From Talaromyces rugulosus (Eukaryota > Ascomycota > Eurotiomycetes > Eurotiales > Trichocomaceae), in assembly GCF_013368755.1 (NCBI RefSeq), contig NC_049563.1, forward strand, positions 1,860,001-1,924,000: a DNA stretch of 64,000 nt. The letters are read 5' to 3'. A program made the translations under genes and the position numbers. Below are positions 47,123-59,477 of this stretch, one piece after another (within the stretch, counting starts at the first letter, position 1; every line of letters begins with the position of its first letter). The notes beneath the pieces are model-generated. The model made no database searches, was not told the origin of the DNA, and was given only the letters and a program-made list of their open reading frames with translations.

Positions 47123-48063
47123 TGCTGCGCAGTCTGGTTGATATTTGAGGTCAGTTGGTGGTGGTTGATGTCAACTGATGGTCGGAGGTTCCAGTAGTGT
47201 TGATGCCCGCAGTCTAATCGAGTACAAGCTACAAGTAGTTAACTACTCCACACGAAATGCATTCACGTTGTTAGTATTAAGTATAAATATTAACTACATT
47301 AATAAATATTCTTATATAAAATTCAACGATGAGTTCATTCTGTAGAAACGGGCAGCCTCATTCCTCAAGTACAAACTACACGTCTAGATGTCCACTACGA
47401 CTACTACCAAGGAAAAATATATAAAGCGATTCATCAAATGTATATTGTATTTTCCACAACTATCTGTCATAACAGCATGCGAAGGATCCTATCACTATCC
47501 AAGCCTGTGCATTCCGCACACAAGTCGCTATACGAGACCGAAGTCTAGGAAACACGTCCAGCAAGTCCTAAGTCTGAAGTAAAAAATCTTCAACCAGTTA
47601 GCCAAACGTCCACCAGCCAACAATAATCGAGAGCAAAATAATAAAGCATCAATAATCAGACATCCAAGGAAGATAGACGCACAGAGCCGTCTATGATTGG
47701 GTTCATGACGACGGCTAGCGTAGAAACTGCGAATGTGGAATATATTTTCATCATATAGATGGGAGGAAACATAAAGGAAATAGAATAGACGTGTGTTTTT
47801 ATTCAAGACATACCTAGTTGTTATTCCTCACGGTGTTGTCGAGTGTTGTTTGTTGAGCGTTGCTGAATGTCGAAAACATTATACGTAGAGAGAGAGAAAG
47901 AAAAAGAAGGAAGAATTTTTCGGCAAGGGTTTTATACCTGTGGGCGGGCAGACCGCTTGGCCCAACACGGCAATTGTTAAGCTCCACTACAAAAAAAAAA
48001 AAAAAAAGGATTTGTTCCCAGCAACATTGAGAATTTATACGTATTGAGTTTATTTGTTACGAT
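47123..48063. other. Intergenic region with poly(A) tract
   Basis: 0.94 kb without a gene between the Trs31 start and the NAD kinase stop. It is AT-rich and contains GAGA-type purine runs (47888-47915) and an A-tract at about 47991-48007. Confidence 0.5.
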
Positions 48064-49862
48064 TCACTTGGTAAACGACTTTTGCCGCTGTCTAGAATTC
48101 CAGTTCAGTGTCCTCGATATGCTCTGCACCCAGTCCTCGCTGCGGCGTCCAGCAGGCAGGACGTTGGCAAATGGGTAGCGCGACGCCGACACTGTCACGT
48201 AGTCGCCAGGATGCAGCTCGACCCTGTTCCTTGTCAGGTCATATTCAACTTCTATTGTTGCAGTACAACATACCTCTCGCGGCCGTCGAAACTGGCCCAC
48301 GACGTTGTGCGCGCGTCGTACGGCACGCCCATGCGCAAGACGATCGTGTCTGGCAGGATAATCGGGCGAAAGGACAGGGTATGCGCGCATATCGCCGTCA
48401 CCAGGATGACTGGGTTTTCCGGGTGTGAGAGGGCGCCGCCGGCAGCCAGGTTGTAAGCTGTCGATCCTGTGGGCGTGGATATGCAGATGCCGTCTGCTTG
48501 GACGGTGGTGAAGTGTTCGTCGTCGCCGAAGAGCTCGATCGTCGACATTGCTGTATCGTTAGATATATAAATATATAGATATAGGCGAGCAAGGGCATAC
48601 TTGGGTTAGGGCCGCGGTCCACGACCACGTCATTCAGAATCTCAAACACCTTGTCCGGCGTATGCGTCAGCGTATCGCCAACCTCCTCGCCAACCAGCTC
48701 CTCGACGAGATCCTTCTTGACCACATTCCCGTCCTGTCCCAGCACCGATATCCGCCGCGGATTGCTCCTCATAATCGTACATTCAAACCTCAGTCTGAGG
48801 CTGATAGCCACCCCATCCCGAAACGCCTTGGTCAGCGTTTCTTGGTAAGTTGAAAAATCGAATTTGGTCAAAAACCCCAGCGAGCCCAGCGAAAAGGACA
48901 GCACGGGCGGAACAATTCGTTGAAACAGCCAGCTGGTGTAGAGAACGGTTCCATCGCCGCCCAGCGTAATCACAAAATCAAACATCTGCGGCCGGTCGGC
49001 CGACAGTTTGCTATTCCAGTACTTTAACCGGCCCTGCGCCGAGGGCTCTTCTTCGATCAGCGCGTCACCGTTGAAGTCGGCATTGTTCCTCATCGACTCC
49101 TCCACGTAAACCGTATATGGCGCGCCGCGCTCTTTGCTGAGCAGCCACTGCGTGACTTCCCTCGTCAAACTCACCAGCGACTCGTCGTGGGGCTTTGTCA
49201 CCAAAAAGACCGACTTGACTGTGAGTTTCAGCTTGATGCTGCCCAGCCGCTTGGACAGCTTGCGCACATTCCACGCCATATCGGACAACTGCCGTTTTGT
49301 CAAGTGGCGCGAATGCACCACGGCCGGCGCGGTCTGCTCGGACAGCCTGCTGGCATAGTCGACGACGGCGATGCGGTCATAGTCGCTCAGGTCGCTGTCC
49401 TTGACGGTCGTGCCGAGATCGATAGGTTTCTTGATCGGTTCGTTGCGTTCGTCGAGTTCGTCGAGTTCACCGCCGCCACCGCCGTTCCCGTTCTCCTCGT
49501 CGCCGGGCGGCGCGTTCCACTCGCCATTGAGCAGCGAGTGTACAAAGCACGCGGTGTTTTTGTCGTAGGACTCGGAGCGACGGCGCCGGATTCGAGGGTC
49601 GTCGGACGAGACGAGGGACGACTTGCGGCGGTGGCTGCTGTCGGGGCTGAAGACGATCTGGCTGTGTCAGTATGTATGTAAATAGCTATCTCTGAATGCT
49701 GTCGGGGAATACCTCGACTTGGTTCTGAGACTCAGTCTCACTGCTGTGCTCTCCATGCGTCTGTTGGATGCTTCACATCAGCTTGTCGTCTTTTTATCTC
49801 AGGACTCGGCAACTCACGAAATCTTCCACGGACAGCTTGAACCCCGCGCTCCGCTGCGCCAT
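48064..49862 (-). CDS. NAD+ kinase (ATP-NAD kinase)
   Basis: Five exons (49862-49818, 49760-49713, 49657-48601, 48550-48274, 48223-48064) give 528 residues. The kinase core is clear: [17 protein letters not shown] (GGDG, ATP/phosphate binding), [41 protein letters not shown] and [14 protein letters not shown]. It phosphorylates NAD+ to NADP+ in the cytosol or nucleus, like yeast Utr1. The N-terminal 200 residues are polar and contain an RIRRRRSES run and a Gly/Glu-rich stretch, probably regulatory. Exons 1-2 are short (15 and 16 codons), chosen because both open with good splice signals in frame and lead to the only upstream ATG of sensible context; their exact limits are less certain than the core. 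Confidence 0.93.
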
Positions 49863-51705
49863 TGGTATTCGCTCGCCCTGTATGATGGCGTCGATGATGT
49901 GTTATCGCATTGCTCAGTTTGTTCTGTGCTGCATGCTGTGGTTCATTGGTGTTCGGTGGTGCAGGAGTGTCGTTGCGGACAAGCCCCGCTGCGGATGACG
50001 TCGCCAGCTCATTCCGTTGATTTTGATATGCTCACTGTAGCATGTTGATGGATAGAGTAGATACATGTAGTCCATGCTTTTATATAATGTATATATTGAT
50101 GAACATATTTTATAGCAATATACATGTGGTTGGCATGTATATATATTTTGATGTTATATGTAATGTGTAAATATAAAGTTAGTATGTGACAGAGCACCAA
50201 TATACATGGCATTACTTGGTCGAAAAAAAAAAAAAAAACGTTGATTTACTTGACGTAATGAATAAGTGTCGATAACATTTGAATTCAATACTAGGACATG
50301 AGAACAATACTACGTGTGCAGGTGATAAGCACATGGACAGCATTGACTATATCAGTCGACAATAAAATAGCAAAAAGCTAATACTAATACCCTTGACCTA
50401 GGCTAGACCCGATAAAAACCCGCCGCATTTTTACATCATTATTAATTGATAATGACTGATCAACTGGACCTTGTCCTTGCTCGTATCCAGCCATGTGACC
50501 AGCAGACAATTAATGCATACGCATCCATCAGTAGTAGTTAGTACGTACTAATAATCAATGCAAAAGAGTGATACTCTATCACAACGACCCCGCAGCTCAG
50601 CGGCAATAAAAAAAAATAAAATAACGGTGGCGTGCTACGACCTGAACTACTAGCTGCGGGCTACTCGACCGACAAATCACATGTACGAGTCAGGACAATC
50701 AAAAAAAAAAAAGAAGTGGAGCATGATATCAAGCAGATTATTCTGGTCGAGACTGGCGGGCGGCTTACGCATGACTAACTACGGATACTATTGATAGTGA
50801 ACCATCGACCTGATGGCGGCCTAATCCAGCGAGTGGGATCATGAAATGGACCATTGACACACCCTGCATCTAGGCAGTGACAATAATGATGACCTGGGGT
50901 GATGGTTGTGCATGAGGAGGGTTGGGGGTGGACGTACGACCGACCACAAGAGATAGGGCGCTGAAACTTCAGCTAGATAACAATGTCACTGATCCCTGAC
51001 CGGCCGCATGCCCTCTTTTTTTTTTGTATTTTTTTTTTAGGTCATGCCGGGGCGACAAAAAAGTAAAACAACGCGCTCAACGTTGGCGGCATGGCATCTC
51101 GAGTCGAGGTTTATTCTGTTGCCTGTGAAAAGTGTATTTTATTGAAACACCAGTGTGTTACGCAGCCGCGGACCGAACGGCCGGTCGACAAAGCTCTAAT
51201 TTCATATCGGAACGGACGGTAATCGCGTTGGGTCGAGTCACCAAGGTTTGAATGAATCGCTAGGTTTGGGTCGACTCTTGCTCACCGTTAATTAAGAGCA
51301 TGTAACGATGCATGAAAAAAGAAAGAACACCCGTCACATTCCCCATTTAGAAATCCTTATTATTCCCCAAGGGGGCTGGCGGAGTTTCGCCGAGGTGTGA
51401 AACGGAAGAGAAAAAAGAGGATCCTGCAAAAAGACGACGACAGCGATGGTGGTGGCACTGGGCGGGCACACTGGGCACTGGGCAGTGGTGGCTGGTGGGG
51501 GTTCACCGCGTCAAAGAATCGGGATTCGGTACGGGCGTGATCAGAAGCATAATTGGAGGGGCGGTCGGCGAATGGGTGTTGCGAAGGATCGAAGCAGGAT
51601 TCGCAAAAGGCTGAGAGGGCCAACTGGTAAGATCGTGGCCTGCAAGCCGGGGCTGGCGGAGTTGTGACGAGGAGAGTCCTGCTGGGGCGACGGGGCGCCT
51701 GCCGC

Positions 51706-51717
51706 TTAGGGTTAGGG
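51706..51717. repeat. Short interstitial telomere-like repeat (TTAGGG x2)
   Basis: Two perfect TTAGGG units in tandem. Confidence 0.7.
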
Positions 51718-53132
51718 CTGCTGATATAAGCAGTACTACTCCTACTAGTAGTATTATTATTAAGTACGTACGTAGCAGTAAACTGTTATTATTGTCTCGG
51801 TAGTAATAACGAGACGAGACAGCCCAGATCTGCAGTGCCCGGGACAATTAATCGATCAGATTCTCTCCTGCAGACCGCAATTTCACCGTACATGTAGTTG
51901 GTATGTAATATGCAAGATGATGGTCACTCCTTACGGCACAATATTTAATTAATATTAATATGAGCGAGGTTACTTTGCCGACCCAAAGGGTAATTAACAA
52001 GAAGAAGACTAATAATACTAATAAAACATTGAGCACAGATCTCCATCCGGCCGTGGCCACCGATGACAGCTTGGGTGCAGGTAAGGCCGGAGCTTATTTC
52101 TATTGTTTTAGTAATAATGGCTGGCAACCGAGCGGTGTAGGTTCCAGGCTGAGCTTTGCTGCTAGTTAATTGATCTATTTGGCAATTAGTGGGAGGCCTA
52201 TCCTGTGCAGTATCCAACGCAGTGCAACTCTGTTAGCGATCAGCGGGTTCCTCTCAATAATCGGACAATACATCCTGTATAATAATACGCACGATCTGAC
52301 TGCGAGCCCCTGCACGCCGCGCACGGACGGCCGCATGCAGGCATGATCGCTGCTGTCGTCAGGCGAACTCTATGCAAGACTGCTTTGGAGTACGTACTCT
52401 AGAAACAGCCAAGTGTATATGTTCATCATTCAATATTATTGTATACTACATATATTGTATCCTACTTGGTGATGTTATTTAATCCCGAGTACTCCGTTAT
52501 TGGAGGATCGGCAGGATGCTTTGTCGTACTCGACAATAATTTCCGCTTTGGATCCCTGGCTCCAGCTGCTCCAAGCGGACAGACTAGAGGAGGCGAGCGG
52601 GCCTTCTGGAAAAACTCTACATTGACTCATATAGAGATAGTATGTACTACTATTATTGCCGCTCCACCTGGGGCGGTGCGTCTGGATTTGCCCCTCTGAG
52701 ACGGATCCAACTCGATATCAATAATGTTGGAGAGTGTGTCACTACTATAGTGAGTGACCGGTCACATCGTCAAACACGCTGTTATAGGCTGAGCTGTTGG
52801 CTTCCGCCACATGTTGGCTTTGGCCGGGGGGGGGGTCCAATTGCCGGGGTGTGTGCGTGCTGATAGATAGCATCAAGAGTCAAGACCCGGATGATTTGGC
52901 ATTATTTGCCGGCACATTATACGAGAGGATGATCACTGTCCATACATGATGCTAGCGCACCGAAGCCTCAGAGTGACGACACTCTTTTTTTTTTTTTTTT
53001 CCCTTTTCTTTCCGAAACGTGGTTGGCTTGGCTTCTGGCGATAGGGCCGTGCCAAGGCAAAAGGCTATTTGGCACACATTATTTTGACAAACTAAACCTC
53101 CACAGCCCCAAAGAGGAATTACTACTACCTGT

Positions 53133-53200
53133 CTTTCCGTTTTGCCGTTTGCCGTTTTCCATTTTCCGTTTTTCGTTTTCCGTTTTCCGTTTTGCTCCGT
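53133..53200. repeat. Degenerate TTTTCCG heptamer repeat
   Basis: About nine imperfect copies of TTTTCCG/TTTGCCG/TTTTCCA run end to end over 68 bases. Confidence 0.8.
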
Positions 53201-53633
53201 ATTATACGGGCCCGCCGCCAATCAGACGCTGCACAGCACGGCTCCACCCCCGAGCCAGCCACCACCGTTTCGTTTTTCGTATTACGCCGCAATACGGTTC
53301 CGTTTACGCTCCTTATTTCTGACTGCTAAGCGCCGCCAAGACGAACCTTTAACACTGGCCAACAGCGTAATGCTAGCCTTGCAGCTCCTCCTGCAAAGGA
53401 GGAATGTGACGGTGGTCAGCCGACAATTGTACGGTCGTAGTATGTACCATGTAGTAGATTCAGGTCCCTATTATTTGGTTGGTGCGCTGTTGATCAACAA
53501 TAATCAATATTACTAAATTAGTCCATGTCTCTGCTTTCATTTCAAGTCGCCTTTATTTCGGGTTTCCACGAATTCAGAGACCAGGTCTGTTCCCACATGG
53601 ATGCATTCCCCTTGCCCTACGTCTATGACTTGT

Positions 53634-53676
53634 GTGTACTACTACTACTGCTGCTACTGCTACTTCTTCTACTACC
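53634..53676. repeat. Trinucleotide repeat (CTA/CTG/CTT)
   Basis: A run of CTA, CTG and CTT triplets over about 43 bases, roughly 0.6 kb before the orphan gene start. Confidence 0.8.
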
Positions 53677-54289
53677 ATGTATCATGTACGTACTACCAAC
53701 CCTGCCGCATCCGTGTGCTTATCCATCACATCGTGCATAACCAACATCCTAGGCTAGCGCATAACCAGACAAATTTAGCCTGCCATGCGTTGTGACCTCG
53801 GCCCTCTCCCAGTTTAGTCTCAGCCATCAGGGATAGTAGTTTCTGCCTGCCCCACTGCTGCTGTTGCAAGGGCAAATATATTATTAACTAACTAAGAAAA
53901 GTCCGCCTGGTCCGGCCTAGCCTGGTCCCGAAACAAGGGTCTCGCGGCCCTTTCTCCAGACGCCTGCGGGACTCGTGTTCCTTTCTTAGTGTCATGGCCA
54001 TGTCATTTTTATTTTTTATTTTTTTGTGAATGCTGTTTGACGCTGGATCATTCTTTGGCGTGCCGTTTGCCCGCTCCACCGATCTGGAAAGGAGCGGGGC
54101 CCTATTACTAGTATTGTGCTCTCATCCATCCCTACAGGCAACAAGTAACTAGTCATCATGGGCCGGTCTGCTTCATATATCCCCCCCCTCTCTCCGGCCC
54201 TTTTCCATTTTCTGGACACTATCATAACAACATCTTAACATCAAACGACATACACTGCATACACTACGTATACTACACACACAAACAGA

Positions 54290-55294
54290 ATGCAGACTAC
54301 ATGGCAACAGCCATCTCTCGACATGGAGTGGAACATGCAGCAGCCCTACCAGCAATATCCTTCTGCCTTCCAGTTCCTTGCTCTCGCCAACGAGACGCCC
54401 TCCAGAGTCTACAAGCGAAGGGCTTCGTCAAGAGTATCCAAGCCCTCCAGTGCCGGCAACAGCCCGCACTCGCTGCCTCGCCGCCGCACCATGACCAGCC
54501 AGTTGTGGGCAAACAAGCCTGAAGCTGCTCATCCTGTGGCAGGAAACGTCGCTGTGATGAATAATGGCCGCAAGTCGCGGCCGACGAGCTGGCACCCTTC
54601 ATCTCGTTATGCAACTTTCAACCCATACGCACAGCAGCAGCAACAACAACAGCAAAACTGCCATCCGTCGTGGTTGAACCACGACTCTGCTGCTAACATG
54701 GGACTCCAGCAAGACAACTCCACCTTTGGCAGTGCTTTGTCGACTCCAATCACCTGTCCTGTCAGCGGCGATCTCATCTCCAACGACTCGTTTGCCATGC
54801 TGGACAACTACTACGGCGCCTCCACCATGACTCAAACGCAAACATACGCCCCGGTCGAGTCGGTCGACATGATGTACCCTGGTTGGTCCAACATGGCCTT
54901 TGCCGACCAAATCTGGACGCATCATCCTTCTAGTGGCGGCTACTTGGCCGCAGCAGACCAAGTGGCCGACTTTTGCTGCCACGAGAGCGTCTCATCCTCG
55001 GATCCTTCGACCGCACCCGCCACGCCAGATGTCACTGCTTTCAGCCACCCGGTCTACAAGAACGACGAGCATTCCATCTTGCCTCAAGCTGCCGCGGCCG
55101 CTGCCCGGGGAGACAACCTGGTCGCCCTCGGTCTTTACGACGAACCCCAGGTACTGTCTCTCGGCAGCAGCCTACTAGGCGGCACTCTCGATTCGCTTCC
55201 TCAGGCCGGCAAGGGGCTCAAGCTAGAAGAGACCTTTAGCCCAGCGCCTGTGGCTGAAGAGGATGATGACGATGCAGAGCATGATGAGGACTAG
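54290..55294 (+). CDS. Uncharacterised low-complexity, acidic-tailed protein
   Basis: A single exon codes 334 residues; I do not recognise a named family. Visible features: a Gln/Pro/Tyr-rich N-terminus (WQQPSLDMEWNMQQPYQQY), a basic Ser/Arg segment (YKRRASSRVSKPSS ... LPRRRTMTSQLW, residues 42-73) that could be a nuclear localisation signal, RKSRPTSWHPSSRYATFNPY, a glutamine octamer, a TPITCPVSGD stretch, poly-Ala, a well-ordered-looking C-terminal segment GDNLVALGLYDEPQVLSLGSS and GKGLKLEETFSP, and an acidic tail EEDDDDAEHDED. The layout (basic patch, glutamine-rich, acidic end) suggests a nuclear regulatory protein, which is inference only. It has the longest upstream region in the window. 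Confidence 0.85.
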   Translation: MQTTWQQPSLDMEWNMQQPYQQYPSAFQFLALANETPSRVYKRRASSRVSKPSSAGNSPHSLPRRRTMTSQLWANKPEAAHPVAGNVAVMNNGRKSRPTSWHPSSRYATFNPYAQQQQQQQQNCHPSWLNHDSAANMGLQQDNSTFGSALSTPITCPVSGDLISNDSFAMLDNYYGASTMTQTQTYAPVESVDMMYPGWSNMAFADQIWTHHPSSGGYLAAADQVADFCCHESVSSSDPSTAPATPDVTAFSHPVYKNDEHSILPQAAAAAARGDNLVALGLYDEPQVLSLGSSLLGGTLDSLPQAGKGLKLEETFSPAPVAEEDDDDAEHDED

Positions 55295-55768
55295 ACGATC
55301 CTAGTCGGTTCCTAGTCGATACCCAATTGGGAAGGTGCATACGAAGCGAAGCGAAGCGATTCATCAGCATAAGGGAGTTTTGTTTTATTTTTATCTTTAT
55401 CTTTTTTCGGACTTTCAGCGAGCGGAGCAAATGATACCCATAGGGGCCATCTTAGTGGAAGATGGCTTTCAGACTTTTTTGTCTTAGATTAGATGAATCA
55501 ATTTAGAGTGAACTTAATCATTACTATTTTTCTATTTTTCCCTGTTGACGTAGGTTCGCGCTAGTCCCGATCCATGCTAGCGGAAAGTCGAGAACGGGCG
55601 CGTCTAGACCGTCGCTTGCGGTTGCCTGAAGCCTCAGGCAGCAACATCTAGTCACGTGCCGCGCCCGCTAGCCATCTTTTCCGACCGGCTCTGAAAGCCT
55701 CTGATTGGTGCTCGCTCATCCATTTATCATTCAATGAATCAATATCAGTGATCACGAGAAAAGGCAGT
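55295..55768. other. Intergenic region with pathway-unrelated promoter of Las1
   Basis: 474 bases. It contains the 3' region of the orphan gene and a GC-rich segment at 55550-55690 with a CACGTG-like word (TCACGTGCC), probably the Las1 promoter. Confidence 0.45.
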
Positions 55769-57030
55769 ATGCCAAAAATCACCTTCACTCCATGGCGAGA
55801 CTCATCCGAGCTGCTGAATATCCGAGCACAGTTCTACCCGCCGTCGCCGGCAGAGTCGGATTTGCGGGCGAATGCCTGTCGTACTGTACGTATACAAACT
55901 CTGCCAATCCTGTCTGTCTTATGTACTGATGAGAAGGGAAAAAAAAAGGTCGAAGCATGGAAACTGCGTAACCATCTCCCCCACGCAGTCGAAGCAACTG
56001 CCCTTCTCACAGACGCAATCCTACACGACGACGCCGCGCACAACTCGGTGTTTTCGATTCGCGCGACTTATGCGGCTGCATTTTGCCGGTGCGTTTTTTT
56101 ACCTTTATATATCCTAAATATCTTGCTAAATCCCAAGTGGATAGGTTTGTCACCGGCCTTGTAGACTCCAAACTCGGCGGCCAGCGACGCACCATGTTCC
56201 AGCGCGCGCTCGACCTCGGTCTTCCAGCGTCGTTTGTTGAGCTGCGCCACGAGGCTACACATCGCGAGCTGCCGTCGCTGGTTGTGTTGCGAGGAGCCGT
56301 GCATCGGTCACTGGAGTGGCTGTGGGGGTATTACTGGGGGCGCATTGATGTTGCTGTAGCTTCTGCCTCTGCTGGTGGTCATTTGAATAATCGAATCAGA
56401 GATACGCTGCGGCAAGTATCACAGCAGCAGCAGCAACACGGCTCAGCGAATCCGCCAAAGAGAAAGGCAAAAGCGCAAGCTGTGGCTGCTGCAGCGCAGT
56501 CTCTAGCCGGCATTTGCCAGCAGGAGCCCGAGGGGACACTGCTGCTATCAAGGGCGTTATTGGAAGAGGATATGCTAAAGTCACGACAGCCTGGCGCTTC
56601 GATGGACAGCTCATTCTCAACGTGGGACGTCTTGTTACAGACCATAGCCGACACCCATCCGCCGTTTCTCACTACTCTCACTGAAGAAATGGCCATGGAT
56701 TTAGGCCACTCAACCGAGCCAGAGACAGTCTTCCTCTGGCTGCGCCATATCCTCGAGTCTGGTACGTGGGCGCCACAGAGACCGCGGATACCAGTCTCGT
56801 ATCTACGTGCGATTTGCCGCGAGATGCCGAATGACTGGACCGCCAGGCTGGAGGAACAAACACTCGCAAAACTATCGTCTCTCTCTACTAGTACTAATAC
56901 TGATGACGCAGCGGATCTCGATTCAGCGGTGGATCTTGATGTCTATGTCGACGACGGCTGGGACGCGCTGGAAGCGTATGGATGGGGTTCTGCAAGGAAT
57001 TGGAGTGTTCGGCCTATTGGGGTTGTCTGA
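55769..57030 (+). CDS. LAS1: Las1-like ribosome biogenesis endonuclease
   Basis: Three exons (55769-55885, 55949-56088, 56145-57030) give 380 residues. The N-terminal HEPN domain opens with [20 protein letters not shown] and carries the catalytic RHxxxH motif in [15 protein letters not shown] (about residue 115-122), with LEWLWGYYW after it. Las1 cuts the ITS2 spacer of pre-rRNA in the nucleolus together with the Grc3 kinase. The C-terminal half is weakly conserved, with a basic patch ([10 protein letters not shown]) after a glutamine run, and ends in an acidic region with [24 protein letters not shown], a tail typical of fungal homologues. Intron 1 uses an acceptor right after a nine-base A run. 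Confidence 0.92.
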
Positions 57031-57239
57031 CCTCTTTTTTTAAAATAAAAAAAATTCAATGTATATATTTAATAGTATTCGTAGATGCTTTGATATTGGA
57101 CGGATATAATTCGCTGCGCGGAAATAAGCATCACGTGCGATGACATAATTGGTGTTCCCCACGTAAGCATCAGCATTCTCAATATTGTCTTCCTTTGCTT
57201 TCTTTGCTATTTCCTTTTTTTTTTTTTCTTCTAATCTTG

Positions 57240-58499
57240 ATGAATCCAGTGCACGCCCTTCGACGTACTTTCACTGGGATAATACGTCGGCAGACTCAGA
57301 CTCAGACCCGCAAGATGCATATCCGCGCGATTCCGATGTGTATGTGTTCGACCTCTTAAATCGGATTGATATATATGTGTATATCTGACAATATGCAGGG
57401 ACTGGCACGAGCAACAATTATGCTTACCTAGTCACCGACGAGCCGACAAAACAGTCTGCAATTATCGATCCGGCGCACCCGGAGGAGTAGGTTTTTTTAA
57501 CCACGACCAGTTTGATGTTTGGACAGCCGATTAAAGAAAGACGATATAGAGTTGTGCCGGTCTTGACAGCAGAGAAGGATGCTGGCAGTATCAAGCTGAG
57601 TGCGATTATTAATACTCACCAGTTGGTATTTCTTAGTATTGAATTCATCAAGTTACAGATTATGCTAATTTTTTCGGGTTTAAATAGTCACTGGGACCAC
57701 GCTGGTGGAAATGACGGAGTTGTAAAGAACCTCGCCCCGCACCATCAAAATTCTCACAAATCCCTGTTGACGATCATGTCTAGCTCAAAGCCCTCGGCCA
57801 ACTGACCGTCATTGGCGGCAAGGACTGTCAGTCCGTCACCAAGACGCCTGCCCACGGCGAGACGTGGAAGCTCGGCGATCGCATCACTATCAAAGCGCTG
57901 CACACGCCGTGCCATACGCAGGATAGTATATGCTATTTCCTCGAGGATGGGAATCAGCGTGCTGTCTTTACGGGTGACACGCTTTTCACGGGCGGTGCGT
58001 TTTCTTTCTCTTTTTTTCCTTTTCTGGTTAAAAGTCTTGCTGATGACGACAGGCTGTGGACGGTTTTTCGAAGGCAACGCTGCCGAAATGAACAAGGCTC
58101 TGAACGAGACCCTTGCAGCGCTCCCAAATGACACCAAAGTCTATGTTCGTTCGCCTGGCTGAAAGAAAAGGTTTAACTCCGAAACTGACGTTCCACAGAG
58201 CGGCCACGAATATACAAAGTCCAACGTCAAGTTCCTCCTGACAGTGTCCAACGCCGCCGCGATCCAGAAACTCGCCAAGTTTGCGGATGAAAATAAAAAC
58301 ACGCAGGGTATTCTGACTATTGGGGATGAAAAGGCCTACAATGTCTTTATGATGCTCGACGTAAGACAAGACGAATGGTTTTACTATGGTGTATGTACTA
58401 ACGTAGACATAATAGCACCCCGATGTCCTCAAGGCAACCGGAAAGACAGACCCGGTGGAAGTGATAGCTGCGTTGCGAGAGCTGAAAAACGCCATGTAG
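57240..58499 (+). CDS. Glyoxalase II (hydroxyacylglutathione hydrolase)
   Basis: Eight exons (57240-57339, 57399-57486, 57550-57621, 57688-57721, 57784-57994, 58053-58144, 58199-58360, 58416-58499) give 280 residues from the upstream ATG, or 255 from the ATG at 57315. Metallo-beta-lactamase fold: metal motif [11 protein letters not shown] (across introns), [29 protein letters not shown] and [12 protein letters not shown]. It hydrolyses S-lactoylglutathione to D-lactate and glutathione, completing methylglyoxal detoxification. The 25 residues before the inner ATG ([20 protein letters not shown] and on) are basic and lack acidic residues, as in mitochondrial presequences, so cytosolic and mitochondrial forms may come from two starts. 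Pro is replaced by Ser in the usual PGHEY segment. Confidence 0.94.
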
Positions 58500-58684
58500 T
58501 GTATGTAGTCTGGTCGCATCGATTGAACTTTACGGTCAATAAAAATACATCCTCATTGTGACGTCACAACACGCATATATATAACCTTCATCAACCGATG
58601 ACCTTAGATGTTTCCCCATTCACTTCCATCACCCAATTCAAGCCCAATTCAAGACACCAACATAATACTATATCAATTGATACA

Positions 58685-59477
58685 ATGTCAGACCCTGCCG
58701 GCTCTCCGCTCACCACCAAAAGCCGCGTGCTCGAAACAGCTGCCGGCGCAATCCAAGACTTCAGTCCCGTAAAGCAGATCTGCGCCTATCTCAATGCCTT
58801 TCACGTGTATGCGAATGATCCAACGCGCGCCGTAGAAGCCAATCATTACTGTTCCCACATCACCGAGGGTTTGTCCTGTCCTTTTCCCCCCCTTCTCTCT
58901 GTCAATTGATAAGGCGACGTGCTTAATTTTTTTTTGTAGATATCCGGCAATGCCTCATCTACGACTCCAACTCCGCGAAGGCCCGGCTCATCGGCATCGA
59001 ATACATGATCACTCCGAAACTATACGCAACTCTCGACCCAGCCGAGCGCAGACTCTGGCACTCGCACATCTACGAGGTGAAAAGCGGCATGCTCATCATG
59101 CCCTCACCTGCAGGAACGCCCGACACAGTCTGGCAGGCCGCGGAGACGAGCGAGATGCGTGATATTATCGGGTTGTATGGCAAAACATATCATCTGTGGC
59201 AGCCGGATCGCGGGGACACGGTGCCGTTGGGGGAGCCCCAGTTGATGGCTAGTTTTACGTCCGATGGCGATGTTGCCAAAGTGCAAAGAAATGGTGGGAT
59301 CAAGGAGTTTTTGCAGGATAGGGATGTGAGGTTTGGCGTGAGTACTGAGAAAAAGGCCAAGGCGAGAGCGGACATTGAGGAGCCGGAGAAACATCCTGGT
59401 ATGTTTTTCTTTTTCTCCATTGAAAGTATACTGCTGACATTTTAATAGATGCGGATGCAATGCTGTCCAAGAGATAA
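58685..59477 (+). CDS. OBAP-like protein (DUF1264)
   Basis: Three exons (58685-58868, 58940-59398, 59449-59477) give 223 residues. The body matches the oil-body-associated protein 1 / DUF1264 family: [93 protein letters not shown] and [12 protein letters not shown]. Plant members associate with lipid bodies; fungal members are uncharacterised as far as I know. The last exon codes only nine residues (DADAMLSKR). Confidence 0.9.

Larger units (their letters stand above)
49863..54289. other. 4.4-kb gene-free region upstream of the orphan acidic protein gene
   Basis: By far the largest empty stretch in the conserved half. I see no protein gene. It holds many low-complexity tracts: TA-rich words at 50040-50210, A/T runs at 50223, 50700 and 51020, TTAGGG twice at 51706, a TTTTCCG-type heptamer track at 53133-53200 and a CTACTG-type trinucleotide track at 53634-53676. 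It may be a long regulatory region or hold an untranslated RNA. Confidence 0.55.

Noticed and set aside
49187..49681. 164-residue plus-strand frame opposite NAD kinase
   Set aside because: Shadow of the NAD kinase N-terminal exon in GC-rich sequence.
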